Notes under the pieces: model-generated
What the model saw: only the letters and a program-made list of their open reading frames with translations
Told to the model about the DNA's origin: nothing
Database searches by the model: none
NCBI GenBank assembly: GCA_963733505.1
Contig: CAVTDW010000008.1
Coordinates: 124,001-188,000 of the forward strand
Reading direction: 5' to 3'
DNA from: JALYXV01 sp963733505
Lineage (GTDB): Bacteria > Actinomycetota > Acidimicrobiia > Acidimicrobiales > Palsa-688
Length of the DNA stretch: 64,000 bases
Position numbers and translations under genes: made by a program
Part shown: positions 15,547-23,181 of the stretch, piece by piece
Layout of the letters: every line of letters starts with the position of its first letter
How positions within the stretch are numbered: the stretch's first letter is position 1

Positions 15547-16239
15547 GTGGCCGGACGCCGAACCTCCCTTCCGGTTGCCCTGCGGGCCCGGCGCGCCCTG
15601 CGCTCACTTCGTACGGCCACGCTGCTCCTGGCGGCACTCCTGCTCGCCGGTGTCGTGACCGCGGCGACCTCCGATGCCTCTGACCGGCCGCTGGGCCGGC
15701 ACTCATCGGGCGGCGAGCTGATTCAGGTAGGGCGGAACGACTCGATTGTGCTTTCTGTCAACGCCGAGACGAGTTCGGACATGGTCGGCGTCGACATCGA
15801 TCTGCCGGCAGGGTTTACGCCAGACCGACAGATGACCCCCGATGCCAGGGGTGGTGGCGTTGGCGGCGTGTTCATCACATGGCAGGCGCAGTACGCCGGT
15901 CAGCGGATAGTCGCTGGGGGTTCTGGCGTTGCCAACGGGGGCGTCGTATTGATGACCTTTTCGGGCGCCGGAAGCCACGTGGGGACATTGTCGTTCGTGA
16001 CCGTCACGCATGCCGAAGACGGAACCACGGTCCGGTGGGACGGGCCGGCGGACTCGAAGCACCCGGCTGCGCTGGTCTATGTCGTCCGATCGGTCCCGAA
16101 CGTCCCCGGCGCTGCCAGCCTCTCGTCCAAGGGGTTCTCCCTTACAAAGCCGCCGCCGTGGGCGCTCGGGGTTGCGGTCGGCATCGGGCTCGTCCTCGTC
16201 GTCGGCTTCGTCCGGAGTCGCCGCCGCCGTCGTTCGTGA
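15547..16239 (+). CDS. Membrane-anchored secreted protein, YcnI/DUF1775-like
   Basis: About 230 residues. An Arg-rich N-terminus leads into a signal segment (TATLLLAALLLAGVV), then an extracellular beta domain with DSIVLSVNAETSSDMVGVDIDLPAGF, a Trp motif (GVFITWQAQYAGQ) and DGTTVRWDGPADSKHP, and a C-terminal transmembrane helix ending in RSRRRRRS. The layout and the ITW...V.W pattern recall the YcnI-like copper-associated Ig fold, but the match is partial. GTG 15547 is inferred from the signal peptide; the frame is open further upstream into bldC. Confidence 0.6.
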   Translation: MAGRRTSLPVALRARRALRSLRTATLLLAALLLAGVVTAATSDASDRPLGRHSSGGELIQVGRNDSIVLSVNAETSSDMVGVDIDLPAGFTPDRQMTPDARGGGVGGVFITWQAQYAGQRIVAGGSGVANGGVVLMTFSGAGSHVGTLSFVTVTHAEDGTTVRWDGPADSKHPAALVYVVRSVPNVPGAASLSSKGFSLTKPPPWALGVAVGIGLVLVVGFVRSRRRRRS

Positions 16240-16315
16240 AGAATGTGTGGTGAGGGTGTCGATTCCTGGCCGGCTGATCGTCGGGTAAGGCGACGCCCAA
16301 CCAGGAGGACCTTCC

Positions 16316-16663
16316 ATGAAATACATGCTGCTCATCTACGCCGACCCGACCGTCTACGCCGACCCGGAGGCAGCCCAAAAGATGATGGGCGAGTACCTGG
16401 CCTTCACTGATGCGATCGTCGAGTCAGGCGAGTTCGTCTCGGGCGATCCTCTCCAGGGCCCAGACACGGCCACGACCGTGCGAGTGCGCGACGGTCAGGT
16501 GTCGCCCACCGACGGGCCGTACATCGAAACCAAGGAAGTGCTGGCCGGCTACTACGTCATCGACGTCAAGGATCTCGATCGGGCGATCGAAGTGGCAGCC
16601 CAGATCCCCGATGCCCGGACCGCGGGGATCGATGTGCGTCCGCTCATGGACATCCCGGGATAG
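16316..16663 (+). CDS. DGPF/YciI-related protein
   Basis: A 115-residue protein with the MKYMLLIYADP opening and the TDGPYIETKEVLAGYYVIDVKDLDRAIE block of the DGPF (YCII-related) family. It is preceded by AGGAGG 8 bases upstream. DGPF proteins are regularly encoded beside ECF42 sigma factors, and one follows 45 bases downstream, so the two probably form one transcription unit. The biochemical role of the DGPF protein is not established. Confidence 0.9.
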   Translation: MKYMLLIYADPTVYADPEAAQKMMGEYLAFTDAIVESGEFVSGDPLQGPDTATTVRVRDGQVSPTDGPYIETKEVLAGYYVIDVKDLDRAIEVAAQIPDARTAGIDVRPLMDIPG

Positions 16664-16708
16664 GACCCTCGCTGTTCGGAGTGCAGCCGTGAGACGCGGC
16701 AGGCTCCC

Positions 16709-18040
16709 ATGACGGAGCCGGCGTTCGACGAGCTGTTTCGGCGCGAAACAGGCCAGGTTCTCGCCACCTTGATCCGCGTGCTCGGCGACTTCGACCTCGC
16801 CGAGGACGCACTCCAAGAGGCGATGATGTCGGCCCTGACGTCCTGGCCCGTGAGCGGCGTCCCCAACCGCCCGGGGGCGTGGCTCCTGACCGCGGCGCGA
16901 CGAAAGGCGATCGACCGGCTGCGCCACGAGGCGCACCGGGACCAGAAGCACCGCGCCGCCCAGGTATTGCTCGACGCCAGCACGCCGGCCGCTTTCGAGG
17001 CTTCCGAGGAGGTGGAGATGAGTGCGATCGCAGACGACCGTTTGAGGTTGATGTTCACCTGTTGCCATCCGGCGCTGTCGACCGACGCGCAGGTCGCGTT
17101 GACGCTGCGGACCCTGGGCGGACTCACGACCGCCGAGATCGCCCGAGCCTTCCTGATGCCCGAGGCAACCATGGCCCAGCGGCTGGTGCGGGCCAAGAAG
17201 AAGATCAAGGGTGCCCGAATCCCGTACCGGGTTCCGCCCGACCATGCGCTCCCTGAGCGCCTGCCACCGGTGCTGGCGGTCCTGTACCTGATCTTCAACG
17301 AGGGTTACGCGGCCACCGCGGGCGACGTGCTCATCCGCCGCGAACTGTGCGCCGAGGCCATCCGCTTGACCCGCCTGCTGGCCGAGCTGATGCCCGACGA
17401 ACCCGAGGTCGCTGGCCTCCTCGCCTTGATGTTGCTCCACGACGCCCGGCGTCACACGCGCGTCGACCGCGACGGTGACCTCGTCGTCCTGGCCGATCAG
17501 GATCGGGAACTCTGGGATCGGCGCGAGATTGCCGAGGGCGTGACGCTTATCGAGAGCGCACTGCGCCGCAGCTCGGCCATGAGCGGGCCGGGTCGTTACC
17601 AGCTCCAGGCCGCGATCGCGGCGGTCCACGACGAGGCCCCGTCTGCCGACGCCACCGACTGGCGAGAGATCGAGGCGCTCTACCAGCACCTTGCCCTGGT
17701 CGCCCCGTCGCCGGTGGTCGAACTCAATCGGGCCGTCGCCGTGGCGATGGCCCACGGCCCGCAGTTCGGGTTGGCCCGGCTCGACGCCCTCGCCGCAGGT
17801 GAGTCCGGTGGGGTCGGTGGGGCCGGTGGGGTCGGTGGCGCCGTTGGGGCCGGCGGCTCGCTGGATGCCAACTACCTCTTTCATGCCGCCCGAGCCGACC
17901 TGCTGAGCAGGCTCGGCCGCTTCGACGAAGCCCGGACCAGCTACCGCAACGCCGCCGCCTTGGCGACGACGGCTCCCGAGCAGCGGTTCCTGCAGCGACG
18001 GCTGAACGAACTGGACGATCTGGAGTCTGGTCGGCGCTGA
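16709..18040 (+). CDS. ECF42-type RNA polymerase sigma factor
   Basis: A 443-residue ECF sigma factor with the long C-terminal extension typical of group ECF42. Sigma2 is at the N-terminus (LGDFDLAEDALQEAMMSAL), sigma4 near 130-170 (TLRTLGGLTTAEIARAFLMPEATMAQRLVRAKKKIK), and then a DUF6596/TPR-like region with LYLIFNEGYAAT, SPVVELNRAVAVAM and a final RLGRFDEARTSYR repeat. In Streptomyces this extension is required for activity and no anti-sigma factor is used (family knowledge). A Gly/Val-rich insertion (about 17805-17865) encoded by a tandem repeat interrupts the TPR-like part. Confidence 0.92.
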   Translation: MTEPAFDELFRRETGQVLATLIRVLGDFDLAEDALQEAMMSALTSWPVSGVPNRPGAWLLTAARRKAIDRLRHEAHRDQKHRAAQVLLDASTPAAFEASEEVEMSAIADDRLRLMFTCCHPALSTDAQVALTLRTLGGLTTAEIARAFLMPEATMAQRLVRAKKKIKGARIPYRVPPDHALPERLPPVLAVLYLIFNEGYAATAGDVLIRRELCAEAIRLTRLLAELMPDEPEVAGLLALMLLHDARRHTRVDRDGDLVVLADQDRELWDRREIAEGVTLIESALRRSSAMSGPGRYQLQAAIAAVHDEAPSADATDWREIEALYQHLALVAPSPVVELNRAVAVAMAHGPQFGLARLDALAAGESGGVGGAGGVGGAVGAGGSLDANYLFHAARADLLSRLGRFDEARTSYRNAAALATTAPEQRFLQRRLNELDDLESGRR

Positions 18041-18058
18041 CCACGGTACGTTGCGCAC

Positions 18059-18559
18059 GTGCCTGACGAACCAAACCAGCCAGTAGTCGATCTCGTGCTG
18101 TCGGTGCTGGTGAAGGCGGTCAACAAGGGCGAGACCAGCAACCTCGGCGTCTCCCTCCTCGTCGGCGGGTCGTGGCTCACCGGTTCGATGATCGGCGGGC
18201 GGATGTGGTTCGACCAGCTGGCCCAGCTCGTCAACGCCCAGACCGGGGGTAGTGGCGGCGAGCTCTTTCACATGATCGGCCTGACCGCCTACCCGTCGGA
18301 GTCGGAACGCCTGGCGGCGGGCAAGGATCCGCTCGACGCCGATCCGGGCTTCGCCCATCTCCGCGACGCCCGGCTGCTGACCGGATCAGCGGTACGGGTG
18401 CCCGAGCCCGGAGGCCTGGTACGGATCAAGCTGTCGAGTGTCGACGGGTGGTTGGTGGGCATCATCGATCCCCGGACCCGTCGCCCGCCCACGCCACCTG
18501 CCGCACCGACGCCCCCCGCTCCGACGCCTCCCGCACCGCCGGCGATCGAGCCGAGTTGA
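18059..18559 (+). CDS. Hypothetical protein with proline-rich C-terminus
   Basis: A 166-residue protein of unknown family. The first 130 residues look globular: LVLSVLVKAVNKGETSNLGV, GGSWLTGSMIGGRMWFDQL, then an acidic stretch and a beta-rich part (VRIKLSSVDGWLVGIIDP). The last 35 residues are a Pro/Ala/Thr tail made of short PTPPAP repeats. It starts at GTG 18059, 18 bases after the sigma factor stop, so it may share that transcript. No signal peptide or membrane helix is clear. Confidence 0.65.
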   Translation: MPDEPNQPVVDLVLSVLVKAVNKGETSNLGVSLLVGGSWLTGSMIGGRMWFDQLAQLVNAQTGGSGGELFHMIGLTAYPSESERLAAGKDPLDADPGFAHLRDARLLTGSAVRVPEPGGLVRIKLSSVDGWLVGIIDPRTRRPPTPPAAPTPPAPTPPAPPAIEPS

Positions 18560-18601
18560 CGATCGGGTCGGGTGGCGACCGGGCGCAGGATCGAGATCCC
18601 C

Positions 18602-19627
18602 TCAGGTGGGTGTGCTTCCCGCCAACGCGAACGCCCCAGCCCGGGCACGTTTCGCCGCCCGCTGGGCGACTGCCCAGGCGACGACCATGACGACAAGCCC
18701 GATCGCGTCGATGGTCCCGACTCGATAGATACCGGTAGGGCCTGGAGGGTTGGCCGCGAGCACCCAGGAGGCCGCGCCCGCGAGGAAGGCGAGCATCACT
18801 CCCCCGGCGGCGCGGGCCACGAGTGCCTCGTAGCGCCAAACCGCTGGCGACACCTCCAGCCTCCGGATGGTCTTGGTCAAGCCGATGACGACGCACGCGA
18901 TGGCGACGAGGCTGACGACCATCCAAGCGACCTCGATCGTCGGGAACGACCGGAGCGCGGAGGGGTGCAGCCAATAGGAGGTAACTCCCCGGGTCGCCGC
19001 CCAGACGAACGCGCTCACGCCGGCTGGGACGAGACGCTGGTACGCCCAAGCGTGGCCTCCCGTGCCGGGCCAGCTGTTCTCGAAATGACGACTCCCGGCC
19101 ACCAAAATAACCACGCCGACCCCGGCGAGCCCGAAGGATCCGAGCACGCCTCGGCCGCGCCTCTCCTTGGCCGATCGCATCAACGCCCACACGAACGGCC
19201 CGGCGGCTAGCGCGGCGAGCACAGTTGCGAGCACCGCCACCGCCGACATGAGCACCATCGCCAGGGCAACCGCGCTCCCGTTCGGTGGCTCCCATCGCCA
19301 GCCGATGACGACCTGCGACCACATCATGGCGCCGAACAGGAAGAAGATCGCGGTCGCGGCCCAGAGCGCCCCAAGGCTGATCCGTACCTGATCGACCGGT
19401 TGTGGAAGGCCTCCGACAACGCCGGCCCACCTCAGCCGGGCCAGCCCAGCGTTCGTCGCCAGATCCACGATTCGACGCCAGGAGGCGGGCCGCTCTTCGA
19501 TGTCAGCGACGAGCAGCTCGACGAACTCGTCGCCATAGCGCGCGCGCCACGCGGCCGGGTACACCCGCAGCAGACGCTTCGCCCGGCGCACCGTACGAAC
19601 ACTGCCGTCCGTCACATCGTCGCCCAC
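18602..19627 (-). CDS. Multi-pass membrane protein of a PadR operon
   Basis: 341 residues with about seven hydrophobic helices after a cytosolic N-terminus that carries LLRVYPAAWRARYGDEFVELL. That short motif is typical of actinobacterial membrane proteins found directly downstream of PadR regulators. Later helices include ISLGALWAATAIFFLFGAMM and VVSLVAIACVVIGL. It overlaps the PadR gene by 16 bases, so translation is coupled. The function is unknown; such proteins are often linked with drug or envelope stress responses, but nothing in the sequence proves it. Confidence 0.8.
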   Translation of the reverse strand: MGDDVTDGSVRTVRRAKRLLRVYPAAWRARYGDEFVELLVADIEERPASWRRIVDLATNAGLARLRWAGVVGGLPQPVDQVRISLGALWAATAIFFLFGAMMWSQVVIGWRWEPPNGSAVALAMVLMSAVAVLATVLAALAAGPFVWALMRSAKERRGRGVLGSFGLAGVGVVILVAGSRHFENSWPGTGGHAWAYQRLVPAGVSAFVWAATRGVTSYWLHPSALRSFPTIEVAWMVVSLVAIACVVIGLTKTIRRLEVSPAVWRYEALVARAAGGVMLAFLAGAASWVLAANPPGPTGIYRVGTIDAIGLVVMVVAWAVAQRAAKRARAGAFALAGSTPT

Positions 19628-19989
19628 TTGCCTGACAGACGACGTAGACCAACATTCGCGACTCGTCGCTGCGCATCAAGGTGGGCGCGCAGGGCCGCTG
19701 CCCCCGATGCGGTCAATCGGTAGGGCCGCCGCCGGTCGTCGCTGTCGAGCGCCTCGATGAGCCCGTTGCCCTCCAGACGACTGAGCGCCTCGTAGAGCGT
19801 GCCGGGCGCCACCCGCACACCGGCGAACTTCTCGATGTCCTTGGTCAGCGCGTACCCGTGCTTCGGGCCGTCAGCAAGGCTTGAAAGGATCAAGGTTGCC
19901 GACCCCGCATAGCGGCCCAACCCGGCGACGGCCTCCCCCGCGTTGTCGTCCCGCTTGTTGCTTCCCACCGACGCCATCGAGACCATCAT
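19612..19989 (-). CDS. PadR-family transcriptional regulator
   Basis: 125 residues with the PadR winged helix: LILSSLADGPKHGYALTKDI, GTLYEALSRLEGNGLIEAL, and the wing DSDDRRRPYRLTASGAAAL. The ATG at 19989 gives an ATGA overlap with the upstream membrane-protein gene; ATG 19986 and 19977 are alternatives. A 23-base operator-like sequence abuts this start and recurs at the head of the operon, which suggests autoregulation. The frame remains open far upstream, but that part is antisense-like and was not included. Confidence 0.9.
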   Translation of the reverse strand: MMVSMASVGSNKRDDNAGEAVAGLGRYAGSATLILSSLADGPKHGYALTKDIEKFAGVRVAPGTLYEALSRLEGNGLIEALDSDDRRRPYRLTASGAAALRAHLDAQRRVANVGLRRLSGKWATM

Positions 19990-21071
19990 ATATCGGCCAC
20001 CGATCGATCGGACTCCGAACCGGTCCCCGGCACGAGGTAGGGAACTCGCGATGCGAGGAACCGCCTCGGGAAAGGATCGCGGAGCCGCCAGACGGCAGCG
20101 TCGATGACGAAGTGGGACGCCACGACGCCGATGTAGGCGCCGTATGTCAACCGCAACGCAGCCCCAGCCTCGTGTAGGTGCGAAGCGAGACTCAGCAACG
20201 CTCCGACGATGAGGACCAGGACAACGGCTCTTGCGGCGACCGTTGGGTCCGGCCGCGGCGTGCTGCGATCGCCAGCCGTCACCATCCCAACAAGCATGAG
20301 GTACTGGAGGCCGTGGGCGACAGTGAGGCCGCCGACGGCCGCGTACGGCGAGCGAAACACGAACATGGGGAGGAAGAAGAGCAACGCCGTCATGTAGGCC
20401 ACGCAGTATCCGAAATGGCCACGTCGTCGGTAGACGAGGGCGCTTGCCGCCACGGCAGTCACGAACACCGCCGCGGACGTCGGAAACAGAGCGGCCAGCC
20501 TCGGGCCGACGCCCACCTGAAGCAGCCAGGGACGCGCCACGAAGGCTGCGATGCCAGCGCACGCGGCGACCGTCAACGGATACCGCTCCACCCGCGACGG
20601 TGTGGGGAGGCGGCTTGACGTGGCCGCGAGAGCCACGATCCCGAGGTTCTGTTTGTGGAAGTGCCAGAGCTGCCAACTGAAGAACGGCAGGAGTAGCCAG
20701 GCGAACGACCGAGGATCGATTGCAGCGGCAGTCCCGGCGAGGACAACTGCCAGGCCAAGCGGCACCCACACGAACCGCACGCGGCGCAGGCGAGCCTCGC
20801 TGCGGACCTCCGGCAGCGTACACAGCCAACCTGTCGCCGCTACATGCACAGGCGCGGCAACGAACAACAGCCAACGCAGCCCGAGAGACGGAGAAGCCGA
20901 TCGCCCCGGAGCGATCGCCGCAACCGCGATGACTATGCCTACGGTCAGTACGAGAGTCGACCACAGCCACACCGTCCTGGCCGGAGGCCAGCGGACCGGC
21001 GCACGCACACCGGCTGACCGCAGTGCCCTGGACACGGGGTTCGCTCCGTCGGCAACGGCTTCAGCCGCCAC
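19986..21071 (-). CDS. Polytopic membrane protein with conserved-looking histidines
   Basis: 361 residues with about 9-10 hydrophobic segments. Histidines sit inside or next to helices: FVAAPVHVAATGWL, SWQLWHFHKQNLGIVAL, LTVAHGLQYLMLV and VVASHFVIDAAVWRLRDP. This spacing suggests a membrane metal site, somewhat like Brp/Blh carotenoid oxygenases or other di-iron membrane enzymes, but I cannot assign a family. It overlaps the small upstream gene by 11 bases and the padR start by 4. It may be the main effector of the operon. Confidence 0.75.
   Translation of the reverse strand: MAAEAVADGANPVSRALRSAGVRAPVRWPPARTVWLWSTLVLTVGIVIAVAAIAPGRSASPSLGLRWLLFVAAPVHVAATGWLCTLPEVRSEARLRRVRFVWVPLGLAVVLAGTAAAIDPRSFAWLLLPFFSWQLWHFHKQNLGIVALAATSSRLPTPSRVERYPLTVAACAGIAAFVARPWLLQVGVGPRLAALFPTSAAVFVTAVAASALVYRRRGHFGYCVAYMTALLFFLPMFVFRSPYAAVGGLTVAHGLQYLMLVGMVTAGDRSTPRPDPTVAARAVVLVLIVGALLSLASHLHEAGAALRLTYGAYIGVVASHFVIDAAVWRLRDPFPRRFLASRVPYLVPGTGSESDRSVADI
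19989..20011. promoter_or_regulatory. PadR operator-like 23-mer, copy 1
   Basis: Minus-strand sequence ccgatcgatcggtggccgatata, directly before the padR ATG, matching 21277-21299 at 21 of 23 positions. It contains the palindrome cgatcgatcg. A TATGAT box follows on the minus strand. It lies inside the 3' end of the membrane-protein gene, so an internal padR promoter is possible. Confidence 0.5.
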
Positions 21072-21267
21072 CGCAGCCTCCCGCTGCTCCCGCAGACGGA
21101 GCGACCACGAGCGCCAAGAGCAGGATGACTCCAGCTAGAACGACGAGGAGGGCGAGCAGGGGCAACACCCGCCTCCATCCGGTGACCGACGTGCTCGGCC
21201 AACCCCCAACCAAGTCCGACGCTGGCGCCTGCCAGCCGGTCGTGTTCATGTCATTGAAGAGAGCCAC
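21061..21267 (-). CDS. Small single-pass membrane protein
   Basis: 68 residues: a polar N-terminus with WQAPASDLVGGW and TGWRR, one strong transmembrane helix (VLPLLALLVVLAGVILLLAL), and a short AGAAGGCGGG tail. GTG 21267 lies 7 bases after a TATACT box, giving a nearly leaderless start; ATG 21249 is an alternative. It is the first gene of the PadR operon and overlaps the next gene by 11 bases. The function is unknown. Confidence 0.55.
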   Translation of the reverse strand: MALFNDMNTTGWQAPASDLVGGWPSTSVTGWRRVLPLLALLVVLAGVILLLALVVAPSAGAAGGCGGG

Positions 21268-21276
21268 GACCGCGAG

Positions 21277-21299
21277 TATATCGGTGACCGATCGATCGG
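21277..21299. promoter_or_regulatory. PadR operator-like 23-mer, copy 2, over the operon promoter
   Basis: Minus-strand ccgatcgatcggtcaccgatata lies between a TTGCCG -35-like hexamer and TATACT (16-base spacer). Within it atcggtgaccgat is palindromic apart from its centre base. A bound repressor would cover the spacer and -10 region. Confidence 0.6.
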
Positions 21300-21354
21300 C
21301 AACCGTTAGATCGGTGGCCGGGCCTCCGAGGGTCGTCGACAGCGCCACGATCGG

Positions 21355-21843
21355 GAGCACCTGGCCGCCTATGCCGAGCCGGGCCCCGACCGGCTGGTCT
21401 TCCCGGCGCCCGAGGGGCGGCTTCCTGCGCATCGAAAACATCCGCAAGCGGGTCTGGCAGCCGGCGGTGGCGACGGCCGGAGTCGGGCCCTTCCGGATCC
21501 ACGACATGAGGCTGCCTGTGCCTCATTGGCCGTCGCGGCAGGGGCGGACGTCGAGGTATTGCAGGGCATGCTCGGGCACGCATCAGCAGCGCTCACCCTC
21601 GACCGGTACGGCCACCTGTTCCCCGGACGGGCGCAGAGCGTGGCCGAAAAGCTCGACGAGATGGCCCGCCAAGCAATCCCTTCGGAGGCCCCGAACGTCA
21701 CGGCGCTGGCAGCGTCCGCGGGATCAGCGGTCCGCCCGCTCCTCTCGCCGAACCCGACACCGGCTGACAAGCCCTTTCCAGTGGTCGGAGTCGGCATCGA
21801 TCCGACGACCTCGCGCTTTTCAGGCGCGCGCTCTACCGACTGA
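21355..21843 (+). pseudogene. Tyrosine recombinase (phage-type integrase) C-terminal remnant
   Basis: The catalytic half of an integrase is readable only by changing frames. EHLAAYAEPGPDRLVFPAPEG is followed in another frame by GGFLRIENIRKRVWQPAV and RIHDMR (the H-x-x-R motif). After a lost base the frame from 21526 gives ASLAVAAGADVEVLQGMLGH and LTLDRYGHLFPG with the nucleophile Tyr. At least two frameshifts and the loss of the N-terminal half make it inactive. The last frame runs to 21843, through the 3' half of the antisense tRNA-Phe gene, as expected for an element that inserted in that tRNA. No cargo genes remain. Confidence 0.75.
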
Positions 21844-21854
21844 GCTATCCGACC
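21782..21854 (-). tRNA. tRNA-Phe (GAA)
   Basis: A full cloverleaf on the minus strand: acceptor GGTCGGA/TCCGACC, D arm GCTC...GAGC, anticodon stem CGCGC/GCGCG with loop CTGAAAA, T arm GTCGG/CCGAC and discriminator A. CCA is not encoded. A recombinase remnant reads into its 3' end from the other strand. Confidence 0.96.
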
Positions 21855-21855
21855 G

Positions 21856-21930
21856 CGGTCCTGACGGGATTTGAACCCGCGGCCTCCGGCTTGACAGGCC
21901 GGCGTGCACTCCAAGCTGCACCACAGGACC
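21856..21930 (-). tRNA. tRNA-Asp (GTC)
   Basis: Minus-strand cloverleaf: acceptor GGTCCTG/CAGGACC, anticodon stem CCGGC/GCCGG with loop CTGTCAA, T arm GCGGG/CCCGT with TTCAAAT, and discriminator G as expected for Asp. It lies one base from tRNA-Phe, so the two are probably cotranscribed, Asp first. Confidence 0.96.
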
Positions 21931-21963
21931 AACACCCCCTGAGGGGCCTGTTCACGATACACG

Positions 21964-22926
21964 TCAGCACTGCCCGCTCCGGCGGCGATCCGCCACCGGT
22001 GTCGCTGAGGCGGTCAGCCGACCCTCGCCGCCTCGGTCACGGAAGGCGCGCAGGACCGCTCGGGCGACGAGCTCGGGCGTCGAGTTGGCCGTGACCGGAA
22101 TGATGAGCCAGCCGTCACCCACCAGCCGGGCGCGGCGGTCGCTGTCGTAGTCACGGTCCGACACAGCGGTGTGAAAGGCGTAGCTGTCCCACTCAGTCCC
22201 AATCCGTTGCTCGACGATCGCCCGGTCGAGGCGGTAGCTGTGCCCATCGACATTGATCCGGTACTGCCGCTTGGCCGCGGGGAGCCCCAGCTGGTCCCAC
22301 ATGAGGTTCATCTGGGTCTCGAAGTCACTCTCGTCGGGCCGATACCCGGGGAGCCGGTCGGCTAAGACCTGGTGCAACGGCTTGAGCAGCCTCCGTCCGC
22401 CCCGTGACGCCGCCTCGTCGACCACGGCCCGAAGTCGATCGAGGCTGAGAAGTCGGCGTCGGATGGCGTCGTCAACGCACTGACCGAGTTGCGTGACCGT
22501 GAGCGAACCGGCGAGGTCGACGATCGTCCGCTCCACGGTCGTGACAGGAATCGACCGGGTTGTCGTCCGCTCGGCCTTCGGGACCGCAATCTGGTGACCG
22601 GTGACGCCATGGATCCGGATGCGCCGTTCGCTCGACACGTGGATGCCTGCCCGATGCCGATCGCTGTGCCGCAGCTCCCAGAGTGCCGCGGCGGTCGTAT
22701 GAGAGATGACCACACCTGGCCCGGCGCTCAGGGCCACGGCCAACACCGCCTGCTCCCAGGTCACCGGCGCGCCGGCAAGGCGGTATACCTGGGGCCGCAC
22801 GCAAACCAGGGCGCCCCTGAGTAACCAATGGCGGACCTGGGCGTCGGTCAAACCGATGGTTCGGAGTTGCCGGAGCGTGATCAGGCCCAGCTGACGAGTC
22901 GCTTTGCGGTCGATTCGGGCGTTCAT
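21964..22926 (-). CDS. AbiEi-like N-terminal wHTH plus DUF559-type C-terminal domain protein
   Basis: About 320 residues. The N-terminus resembles the AbiEi antitoxin winged helix common in actinobacterial proteins (ITLRQLRTIGLTDAQVRHWL, LVCVRPQVYRLAGAPVTWEQ, then VISHTTAAALWEL). The C-terminus is a restriction-endonuclease-like DUF559/Vsr fold: ESDFETQMNLMWDQLGL, YRLDRAIVEQRIGTEWDS and DGWLIIPVTANS. No AbiEii toxin partner is adjacent. ATG 22926 is used; GGATGTGAG lies upstream, behind an inverted repeat at 22969-23008. It sits between tRNA-Glu and tRNA-Asp beside an integrase remnant, so it may have arrived with an element. Confidence 0.78.
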   Translation of the reverse strand: MNARIDRKATRQLGLITLRQLRTIGLTDAQVRHWLLRGALVCVRPQVYRLAGAPVTWEQAVLAVALSAGPGVVISHTTAAALWELRHSDRHRAGIHVSSERRIRIHGVTGHQIAVPKAERTTTRSIPVTTVERTIVDLAGSLTVTQLGQCVDDAIRRRLLSLDRLRAVVDEAASRGGRRLLKPLHQVLADRLPGYRPDESDFETQMNLMWDQLGLPAAKRQYRINVDGHSYRLDRAIVEQRIGTEWDSYAFHTAVSDRDYDSDRRARLVGDGWLIIPVTANSTPELVARAVLRAFRDRGGEGRLTASATPVADRRRSGQC

Positions 22927-22968
22927 GGGGCCCAATTCTGACGCCCGGCAGTGACACTCACATCCTTT

Positions 22969-23008
22969 CTTGCCACCGGATGTATATATATCATCGGTTT
23001 GTGGCAAG
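22969..23008 (-). promoter_or_regulatory. Promoter with flanking 8-base inverted repeat
   Basis: cttgccac and gtggcaag flank an AT-rich 24-base core holding tatatata. On the minus strand TTGCCA is followed after 17 bases by TACATC, or earlier by TATATA. It lies about 43 bases upstream of the AbiEi/DUF559 gene start and is the likely promoter with an operator across it. Confidence 0.55.
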
Positions 23009-23026
23009 AACGCCGACGCCGGGCCC

Positions 23027-23050
23027 CGGACGCCGGACGCCGGACGCCGG
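23027..23050. repeat. 7-base tandem repeat (cggacgc), about 3.4 units
   Basis: cggacgc is repeated three times plus cgg, directly beside the 3' end of tRNA-Glu. It is short, GC-rich and non-coding. Confidence 0.7.
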
Positions 23051-23055
23051 GCGAG

Positions 23056-23128
23056 CACCCCCAACGGGATTCGAACCCGTGCTGCCGCCTTGAAAGGGCG
23101 GTGTCCTAGGCCGCTAGACGATGGGGGC
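23056..23128 (-). tRNA. tRNA-Glu (TTC)
   Basis: Minus-strand cloverleaf: acceptor GCCCCCA/TGGGGGT with a G-U first pair, anticodon stem CCGCC/GGCGG with loop CTTTCAA, T arm with GGTTCGAATCC, and discriminator G. CCA is not encoded. Confidence 0.96.
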
Positions 23129-23181
23129 CCGGTACCGGGAAGATACCAAGGACCCGGGGTCTGCCAGCCGAAGATGCGGAC

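Noticed and set aside
19990..20970. Upstream in-frame extension of PadR to 452 residues
   Set aside because: The extra part is antisense-phase translation of the membrane-protein gene and is Arg/Pro-rich; PadR proteins start near 19989.
21964..22926. Complete type IV toxin-antitoxin pair
   Set aside because: Only the AbiEi-like N-domain fused to DUF559 is found; no AbiEii nucleotidyltransferase is adjacent.
21355..23128. Intact genomic island
   Set aside because: The integrase is broken and only one possible cargo gene remains; no second attachment site was found by eye.
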